Assembly: GCA_001564135.1 (NCBI GenBank)
Contig: LKNH01000067.1
Location: 1 to 10,623 of the forward strand
Length of the DNA: 10,623 nt
Source of the DNA: Halobacteriaceae archaeon Tc-Br11_E2g27
GTDB lineage: Archaea; Halobacteriota; Halobacteria; Halobacteriales; Haloarculaceae
Direction: 5' to 3'
Of this stretch, positions 6,355 to 10,623 are shown in pieces. The notes below the pieces were generated by a model that saw only the letters and a program-made list of their open reading frames with translations, was not told the DNA's origin and searched no databases. Position 1 is the stretch's first letter. Each line of letters starts with the position of its first letter. The position numbers and the translations under genes were made by a program.

Positions 6355-7563
6355 TCAACGGACTCGTTTGAACCGGTCCCGTCGGCGCTTTTTGACACGT
6401 GGTTCATCAACAGTCGGTGGTTCATAACCGCTCTCTTCGGCTGCTGCCGTTTCGACACGTCGAAGGGTGGTCGGGTGCCCCAACACGGAGAGCTTGTCCC
6501 CTGCAGCAATCACTCTCTCCCGCTGTGGTATCGACGTGGTCTGTCCATCCGCATTCGTTACGGCAACGACCGGGAGCCCCAGTGCTCCGATAGTCATGCC
6601 ATGCAGTGTTGACTCATCTTGGACCGTCACAACGCTCATCGTCTCAACGGACCGTCGGAGCATGCCAGCGAACAACCTATCGACCCGTTCCTCCGCAGGA
6701 AGCGTCATCAGCCGATAGTTCCTCTCAGGGTCGAGTTTGGTGATGAGTGACTCCCGGCCGGCGACAGTAACCGTCTCCCCTGCTGTTGCGCGTAACTCTG
6801 CTGTTCCGACTCGTTTCTCCTCGTTCCAGAGCTGTACGGTATCACCGGGGCTCGCACTGAATGCAGGGTCTGCGCGTATCGCCGTCGCTATCGTCCCTGG
6901 CGGTAACGTTGGTCCAATACCAGTTGCCTGCCCACCAACTGCGAGATAACTAATCTCACCGTCAACAGTTACCTCGATATCGACGTGTGCCACGTCGTAA
7001 TCCGTTCGAATCCGGGTTTCAACCTCTTTTGCCAATGCTTCGACAGTCATTCGACGAGGGAAACTATAGCTCTGGCCAGCAAGCGCGTCTTTCTGTGCGT
7101 TCGCAACCGGTTCGTAGCCAGCAATATCTTCGATTGTGTCGGGTAACTCGACAGTCAATGTCCGCCCCGTTGCCCGCACCAGGGGACTCAGCGAGGGATG
7201 GAATGAAGACCGAAAGCGCTCCGATTTGCCGAATCTGTCACCGATTTGCCACCCCGCTGCGGCCGTGATGGTACTCGCTGCAAATATCAGGAGGTTCGCA
7301 GCGATGGCATTCGAGGTGAGCACTTCGCCATCAGCACCGAGAAACTGAATCAACACGATATTTGTATTCAGATAGAGCGTGACCGCACCAAGGCCGAGCA
7401 ACAGCGCCGGCCCCTCCGGCAGCTGTGATTGCGTTCGCCAACGGAAGAAAAACGAGACAGCCCCCGCAACAAATGCAGCGAGCAGTGCAAGCCCAATCAG
7501 CCGGTAAAGAACGGTCAACACCGGAAAATCAACGATATCTATCAGGAGAGCGGAAAGGCTCAT
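6355..7563 (-). CDS. Membrane protein with C-terminal RCK_C (TrkA-C) domain, second of a paralogous pair
   Basis: A 402-residue protein with three predicted N-terminal membrane helices (about 15-42, 50-75, 83-104) and a long cytosolic part. The final domain (about 320-375), with HGMTIGALGLPVVAVTNADG, a Pro and then IAAGDKLSVLGHP, is a typical RCK_C ligand-binding fold as found at the C-terminus of TrkA and K+ channels. There is no K+ selectivity filter (TVGYG-like) and no RCK_N/Rossmann GxGxxG, so it is not itself a channel or TrkA. The tail VKKRRRDRFKRVR is strongly basic. The middle region is similar to its upstream neighbour (shared TIEDI-x-G-x-x-P and aligned blocks). ATG 7563 overlaps the neighbour's stop as ATGA, with GGGAGGTGG (minus, 7568-7576) before it. 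Often labelled a TrkA-C domain protein in haloarchaea; true function unknown. Confidence 0.75.
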   Translation of the reverse strand: MSLSALLIDIVDFPVLTVLYRLIGLALLAAFVAGAVSFFFRWRTQSQLPEGPALLLGLGAVTLYLNTNIVLIQFLGADGEVLTSNAIAANLLIFAASTITAAAGWQIGDRFGKSERFRSSFHPSLSPLVRATGRTLTVELPDTIEDIAGYEPVANAQKDALAGQSYSFPRRMTVEALAKEVETRIRTDYDVAHVDIEVTVDGEISYLAVGGQATGIGPTLPPGTIATAIRADPAFSASPGDTVQLWNEEKRVGTAELRATAGETVTVAGRESLITKLDPERNYRLMTLPAEERVDRLFAGMLRRSVETMSVVTVQDESTLHGMTIGALGLPVVAVTNADGQTTSIPQRERVIAAGDKLSVLGHPTTLRRVETAAAEESGYEPPTVDEPRVKKRRRDRFKRVR

Positions 7564-8822
7564 GCGACCACCTCCCGGAACTTCCGGATGGCAGCGGCCT
7601 TTCCAGCCACGATGAGTTCATCTTCACCAGCCAATTTCGTCCCAGCAGGCGGCGCGATAAACCGCTCTGTCTTCCGGCGAATCGCCAGAACCGAAACGGC
7701 TTCGTCGACAGCATTCAATCCCTCTTCGATGCGGACCCCATCAAGTGGTCCCTCTTTCCCGACAGTGACGAGTTGAAGGTGCGTGTTTCCTTCGCGCAAC
7801 ACGTTCAACAGCGCATATTCACGGCGATTGCCACGTGAGTGGACGGTAAGCTTTGCAAACTCTGCGCGGATGACGCGACGCGCCTGTGTTTCCGGCAGTG
7901 CAACTGTAACACTCCCATACCCTCCATCAGTTGTCGGTGTCTGCGGTGGCAGTTCCTGTGGCGCTTCGGTGCCGCCGTCGGTCTTTGGTTCTGTGGCCGT
8001 CTCTGCAACCGGCGGCTCTGGATTAGTTGACCCTGTTTTTCCGGCAGACTCACCCGAGCGATTCCCACCTTTCGTCTTTGCACTGACCACCATTCCCTGG
8101 AATTCCTCGTCCGGAAGCGTAAGCGACACCCGGTCCCCAACAGCTAGCCCAGTCGGGAGAAGCGTCTCGACTGAAACTGCTCGCATACCGGACGGAACGC
8201 GCCGTGAAAGCGTTGCAGTCTCCGGAGCAGCACTGATCTCTGCCAACCCATCCGCCGTAATCGAAACTTCCACTTCCGACAGGCCAAACTCCGCCATGAG
8301 CCGTTCGGTGAGTTTTGCTTCGAGTTCCGTGCGGGAAAGGGACGCCGGAAATTTCCACGTGCTGTCACGGATTGCCGTTCGAGTCTCCTCCGACAGGGGT
8401 GGAAAACCATCGATATCCTCGATGGTACCGACTGGTTTGATTCGGAGTTGTCCGTAGCTATCAACGCGTTCGAGAAATTCTGCTGAAAACCCCGTCCGAT
8501 GCAGTTGGGAAAAAGAGACATGTCTGGGAACGCTGTCACCCAGTTTGTCCCCCTGTGAATGCGCCCACAGCGAAAGCATCAACACGACCAGAAATGCAGT
8601 CATACCCGAGGCGCTTTGTGCAACTGTTTCATCAAGCAACCCGAGTAACCCGCCGGAGATACCGGCGAGCGCACCAGCGAGGACGACGACACCAAGCCCA
8701 GGCACGCTCACACCGGTGAGATATTTGAAAACAAATCCTAGCGCAAACGCCACAACTGCCGGGAAAATACCGGCGAGAATACCGAGATACACCCCCAACC
8801 CAATATCAACAACGAGTTCCAT
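7560..8822 (-). CDS. Membrane protein with C-terminal RCK_C (TrkA-C) domain, first of a paralogous pair
   Basis: A 420-residue protein from ATG 8822, with three Gly/Ala-rich membrane helices near residues 2-30, 38-62 and 68-90. A cytosolic region with TIEDIDGFPPLSEETRTAIR parallels the neighbour. A low-complexity Pro/Thr/Glu/Gly linker (about 245-302) follows, then a C-terminal RCK_C-like domain with LDGVRIEEG, APPAGTKLAGEDELIVAG and a final helix. No K+ pore motif and no Rossmann domain are visible. It is promoter-proximal in a two-gene operon and overlaps the next gene by 4 nt. Start uncertain: ATG 8828 and TTG 8840 are in frame; ATG 8822 has AAGGG 7 nt before it. It shares a divergent promoter with the AI-2E gene. 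A regulatory or cation-related membrane role is inference. Confidence 0.72.
   Translation of the reverse strand: MELVVDIGLGVYLGILAGIFPAVVAFALGFVFKYLTGVSVPGLGVVVLAGALAGISGGLLGLLDETVAQSASGMTAFLVVLMLSLWAHSQGDKLGDSVPRHVSFSQLHRTGFSAEFLERVDSYGQLRIKPVGTIEDIDGFPPLSEETRTAIRDSTWKFPASLSRTELEAKLTERLMAEFGLSEVEVSITADGLAEISAAPETATLSRRVPSGMRAVSVETLLPTGLAVGDRVSLTLPDEEFQGMVVSAKTKGGNRSGESAGKTGSTNPEPPVAETATEPKTDGGTEAPQELPPQTPTTDGGYGSVTVALPETQARRVIRAEFAKLTVHSRGNRREYALLNVLREGNTHLQLVTVGKEGPLDGVRIEEGLNAVDEAVSVLAIRRKTERFIAPPAGTKLAGEDELIVAGKAAAIRKFREVVA
7568..7576 (-). promoter_or_regulatory. Ribosome binding site of the downstream RCK_C gene
   Basis: Minus-strand GGGAGGTGG ends 4 nt before ATG 7563 (about 7 nt from the GGAGG core), inside the last codons of the upstream gene. 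A perfect CCGGAA-C-TTCCGG palindrome (7575-7587) abuts it, but that also encodes protein. Confidence 0.65.
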
Positions 8823-8843
8823 TACCATACCCTTCGTCAAACC

Positions 8844-8859
8844 TGCTGAACCTTCAGCA
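8844..8859. repeat. 16-bp palindrome TGCTGAA-CC-TTCAGCA in the RCK_C operon leader
   Basis: Perfect 7-bp arms with a 2-bp spacer, centred 29 nt before ATG 8822 and downstream of the minus-strand TATA-like box at 8893-8900. It would lie at or just after the transcription start, the usual place for a repressor operator. Also here is an ATG at 8860 (minus) opening a seven-codon frame whose TGA overlaps the in-frame TTG 8840. Confidence 0.45.
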
Positions 8860-8892
8860 TGACTATGGCGGAACGAGCGGTCATCCTGTCCG

Positions 8893-8900
8893 AATAAAAA
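8893..8900 (-). promoter_or_regulatory. TATA-like box for the RCK_C pair
   Basis: Minus-strand TTTTTATT, predicting a start near 8870 and a leader of about 45 nt before ATG 8822. It forms one outer edge of the inverted repeat centred at 8921. Confidence 0.5.
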
Positions 8901-8901
8901 G

Positions 8902-8940
8902 TCTGAATAGCGACACGTCAGTCAAGTCACGCTATTCAGA
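8902..8940. repeat. Long inverted repeat in the divergent promoter, operator candidate
   Basis: TCTGAATAGCG (8902-8912) and CGCTATTCAGA (8930-8940) are perfect 11-bp inverted arms with a 17-nt spacer. Just outside them an A-run (8896-8900) faces a T-run (8945-8949), and these runs fall within the two TATA-like boxes. An element placed between two facing promoters and touching both is well placed to control the RCK_C pair and the AI-2E gene together. Confidence 0.6.
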
Positions 8941-8942
8941 AG

Positions 8943-8949
8943 TATTTTT
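8943..8949 (+). promoter_or_regulatory. TATA-like box of the AI-2E family gene
   Basis: TATTTTT is centred about 27 nt before ATG 8973, the position for leaderless transcription. It starts 3 bp after the right arm of the inverted repeat. Confidence 0.6.
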
Positions 8950-8972
8950 GCAGCCCCTTGTAACTTAGTAGC

Positions 8973-10040
8973 ATGGACAGGAACAGACAGTTGGTCCTCG
9001 GTACGTTGTTGGTTGTGCTGGTAGCGCTCGCTGGCATTGTCTTGGGTGCCGTGTTGCAAACAGTCGTGTTCGCAATCACCGTTGCGTACGTCTTACACCC
9101 GCTCAAGCGACTGTTGGCAAAGCGAGGCTTTTCCGACCGGGTAGCAAGCGCTGTTGCAACCCTGACGGCATTTCTCGCGGTCTTGCTTGTTACCAGTCCG
9201 CTCGTCATTGTTCTCTATCAACGGCGTGAGCAGTTTATCGAACTACTCAGAACGCTTCCTGATTCGATTGCATTCAGTGTCTCCGGGTTCCAGGTCGAAC
9301 TCGAACTGGAGCCACTTATCGACAGCACGATTGCAGCCCTGCAGGACATCGCCGTTGCCGGCGCAGTTGCTGCGCCGAGCATCGCTTTACAGGTTGTCCT
9401 GTTTACAATTGTCCTTTATGGGCTGTTGTACAAACCGCGCGCGCTTCGGGCAGCCATCCTCAAGCTCGTCCCGTCCGGCTATCATGATATCCTCGTGAGA
9501 CTCCACAACCGAACCCGGATGACCCTCTTTTCGCTCTATGTCTTGCAGGCCACGACTGCGCTTGGAACGGTTGTTATCGGTGTTATTCTCTTTTCGGCAC
9601 TTGGGTATACCGCACCATTTTCGCTTGCCGCCATTGCGGGCCTCCTGCAGTTTATCCCCATTCTTGGACCGAGCATTCTTGTCGTGGCACTGGCAGCAAA
9701 CGACCTGCTGGTTGGGAATCCCGTCCGCGGAGGAATGATGCTGGTCACAGGGTTGCTCTTTATTTCGTTGCTTCCCGATGCAGTCATACGAACCAAACTT
9801 GCAGGGAAAACGGGGAAAATCGATTCCAGCCTCTACTTTATTGGCTTTGTCGGTGGTATCCTCACAATCGGTCCACTGGGCGTCGTCATCGGTCCACTCG
9901 TCGTTGCGCTGGTCGTTGAGGTCGTGCTTCTCATCTCCGAGCGAGATTCAATTGCGAACCAGTACGAATCGCCAATCGAACGAGTAACGAACGCCTCAAC
10001 TGAACCTGTTCCTGACACGTCTACGCGAGATAGCTCCTGA
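8973..10040 (+). CDS. AI-2E family (UPF0118/PerM) transporter
   Basis: A 355-residue polytopic membrane protein with about seven to eight helices: two near residues 6-40, one near 52-75, a soluble segment (about 78-120), then a helix-rich half. Family marks are YVLHPLKRLLAKRGF after the first helix pair, GLLQFIPILGPSILV in the middle, and GGILTIGPLGVVIGPLVVAL near the end, ahead of a hydrophilic tail. The family is named for a proposed autoinducer-2 exporter (TqsA), but members differ; some from halophiles are reported as Na+/H+ antiporters. The substrate here is unknown; with RCK_C proteins divergently next door, a cation role is a reasonable but unproven inference. ATG 8973 lies 27 nt after a TATA-like box. 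Apparently monocistronic. Confidence 0.88.
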   Translation: MDRNRQLVLGTLLVVLVALAGIVLGAVLQTVVFAITVAYVLHPLKRLLAKRGFSDRVASAVATLTAFLAVLLVTSPLVIVLYQRREQFIELLRTLPDSIAFSVSGFQVELELEPLIDSTIAALQDIAVAGAVAAPSIALQVVLFTIVLYGLLYKPRALRAAILKLVPSGYHDILVRLHNRTRMTLFSLYVLQATTALGTVVIGVILFSALGYTAPFSLAAIAGLLQFIPILGPSILVVALAANDLLVGNPVRGGMMLVTGLLFISLLPDAVIRTKLAGKTGKIDSSLYFIGFVGGILTIGPLGVVIGPLVVALVVEVVLLISERDSIANQYESPIERVTNASTEPVPDTSTRDSS

Positions 10041-10120
10041 CACCGAAGCAGTCGCCAAATACAATTTCCCGAACAGCGACGTTTCTGATACTGCCGGACG
10101 TAACTTCGTAAACGTACTCA

Positions 10121-10134
10121 CCACCCCGGGGTGG
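10121..10134. repeat. Perfect palindrome CCACCCCGGGGTGG
   Basis: Seven-bp arms with no spacer, about 80 nt after the AI-2E stop and just before a TTTAAA box. It could be a regulator site or part of a transcription-end structure. It lacks the following T-run of a simple terminator. Confidence 0.4.
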
Positions 10135-10236
10135 CGAGATTGTTTAAAGGCTTACGTCAGGTAGTATGAGGCAGGCTTACATCAAAAGCTCAGTTATCAC
10201 AAAGAGTATTTTCCCGTACTTTGACGGGTGTTGAAT

Positions 10237-10249
10237 AATCTAATAGATT
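10237..10249. repeat. Palindrome AATCTA-A-TAGATT upstream of katG
   Basis: A perfect 13-bp palindrome ending about 39 bp before the katG TATA-like box. GGTTGT (10250-10255) follows it directly and is mirrored by ACAACC (10284-10289) at the TATA edge. A site for an oxidative-stress or other regulator is possible. Confidence 0.4.
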
Positions 10250-10288
10250 GGTTGTACGAAGGCAAAAGTTCACCCATGGTTAGACAAC

Positions 10289-10294
10289 CTTAAG
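10289..10294 (+). promoter_or_regulatory. TATA-like box of katG
   Basis: CTTAAG is centred about 28 nt before ATG 10320, matching leaderless transcription and resembling the CTTAAAC box of pstS. Confidence 0.55.
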
Positions 10295-10319
10295 TTGCGA
10301 AAGAAGCAATATTTTGTTG

Positions 10320-10623
10320 ATGTCGATGCCCAATAAAGACTGGTGGCCGAACCAGTTGAACGTAGAGATTCTCGACCAGAATTCTCGCCCGGTAGACCCG
10401 TACGATGATGATTTTGATTATGCGGAAGCGTTCGAGTCGCTCGACCTTGATGAGGTGAAAGCAGATATCGAAGATGCGCTGACGGATTCACAGGAGTGGT
10501 GGCCGGCAGATTACGGTCACTATGGCCCGCTTATCATTCGGATGACCTGGCACCAGGCCGGAACGTACCGAACCACGGACGGCCGTGGCGGCACATCCGG
10601 CGGTACCCAGCGGTTTGCACCAG
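10320..10623 (+). CDS. katG: Catalase-peroxidase KatG, N-terminal part (3' end outside window)
   Basis: The first 101 residues of a heme enzyme that breaks down hydrogen peroxide by catalase and peroxidase chemistry in the cytosol. The stretch DWWPNQLNVEIL near the start and YGPLIIRMTWHQAGTYR (68-84) are diagnostic. R74, W77 and H78 are the distal heme-pocket Arg, Trp and His; the Trp also belongs to the Met-Tyr-Trp adduct of the family. GRGGTSGGTQRFAP follows, as in other KatGs. The family is usually a bit over 700 residues, so most of the gene is missing here. ATG 10320 is chosen because a TATA-like box lies 28 nt upstream; ATG 10326 is an in-frame alternative. The acidic N-terminus fits a halophile. 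Probably acquired by lateral transfer in the lineage's past, as known for archaeal katG. Confidence 0.95.
   Translation, partial: MSMPNKDWWPNQLNVEILDQNSRPVDPYDDDFDYAEAFESLDLDEVKADIEDALTDSQEWWPADYGHYGPLIIRMTWHQAGTYRTTDGRGGTSGGTQRFAP

Larger units (their letters stand above)
10041..10319. other. Intergenic region between the AI-2E gene and katG
   Basis: 279 nt with no supported gene. In order it holds a GC-rich 14-bp palindrome (10121-10134), a TTTAAA box (10143-10148), a direct repeat AGGCTTAC (10148-10155 and 10173-10180), an inverted repeat CCCGT-N6-ACGGG (10213-10228), a 13-bp palindrome (10237-10249) and the katG TATA-like box. A 22-codon frame from ATG 10166 to TGA 10234 is open but unrecognised. 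Confidence 0.6.

Noticed and set aside
7575..7587. Palindrome CCGGAA-C-TTCCGG next to the RBS of the downstream RCK_C gene
   Set aside because: It encodes conserved-looking helix residues of the upstream RCK_C domain; a 1-nt spacer makes a poor RNA hairpin, so it is probably coincidental.
7783..8457. Plus-strand frame of about 220 codons inside the first RCK_C gene
   Set aside because: Its Ser/Thr/Pro/Val-rich composition is that of an antisense shadow; the minus-strand reading has membrane helices, an RCK_C domain and operon structure.
6355..8822. Calling the RCK_C pair a TrkA potassium-uptake system or K+ channel
   Set aside because: No TrkA Rossmann domain, no TrkH-like protein and no selectivity-filter motif are visible in the window.
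10166..10234. A 22-codon frame before katG as a small protein gene
   Set aside because: The TTTAAA box is only about 20 nt upstream, too close for a leaderless start, there is no RBS, and the peptide is unrecognised.
1..10623. CRISPR array, tRNA/rRNA genes, transposase or defence system
   Set aside because: No regularly spaced repeats, no tRNA-like structures that I could see, and no recognisable transposase, integrase, nuclease or toxin gene in any frame.

Overview
This window looks like chromosomal DNA of a halophilic archaeon (class Halobacteria). The evidence is a Tat-type lipoprotein signal on the phosphate-binding protein, Asp/Glu-rich soluble domains, GGAGGTG-type ribosome binding sites before operon-internal genes, and TATA-like boxes 26-29 nt ahead of first genes, the pattern of leaderless archaeal transcripts. 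G+C, judged from sampled lines only, is near 50-55%, which is low for the class (Haloquadratum is one low-GC genus), but I cannot name the organism.

Layout, left to right: the C-terminal half of an SLC13-type permease (+, cut by the window edge); a CNNM/CorC-type membrane protein with CBS domains (-), convergent with it; about 680 nt of intergenic DNA rich in short repeats and palindromes; a four-gene phosphate ABC transporter operon pstS-pstC-pstA-pstB (+); a convergent two-gene operon (-) of paralogous membrane proteins with RCK_C (TrkA-C) domains; a 150-nt divergent promoter region with a striking symmetrical inverted repeat; an AI-2E/PerM-family membrane protein (+); a 279-nt intergenic region with palindromes; and the start of katG, catalase-peroxidase (+, cut by the window edge).

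The pst genes form a complete high-affinity phosphate importer: lipoprotein receptor, two permeases and an ATPase, joined by stop/start spacings from 2 nt to overlapping ATGA. No phoU follows. PstS, and to a lesser extent PstB, depart from textbook motifs. The RCK_C pair and the AI-2E gene share one divergent promoter whose inverted repeat lies between two facing TATA boxes, so they are probably co-regulated; the proteins suggest a cation- or osmolarity-related membrane module, but that is inference.

No tRNA, rRNA, CRISPR array or recognisable insertion sequence was seen. The most unusual material is regulatory (operator-like palindromes at four promoters) together with the uncharacterised paralogous RCK_C membrane pair. 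I did not find a convincing wholly new defence or mobile system.
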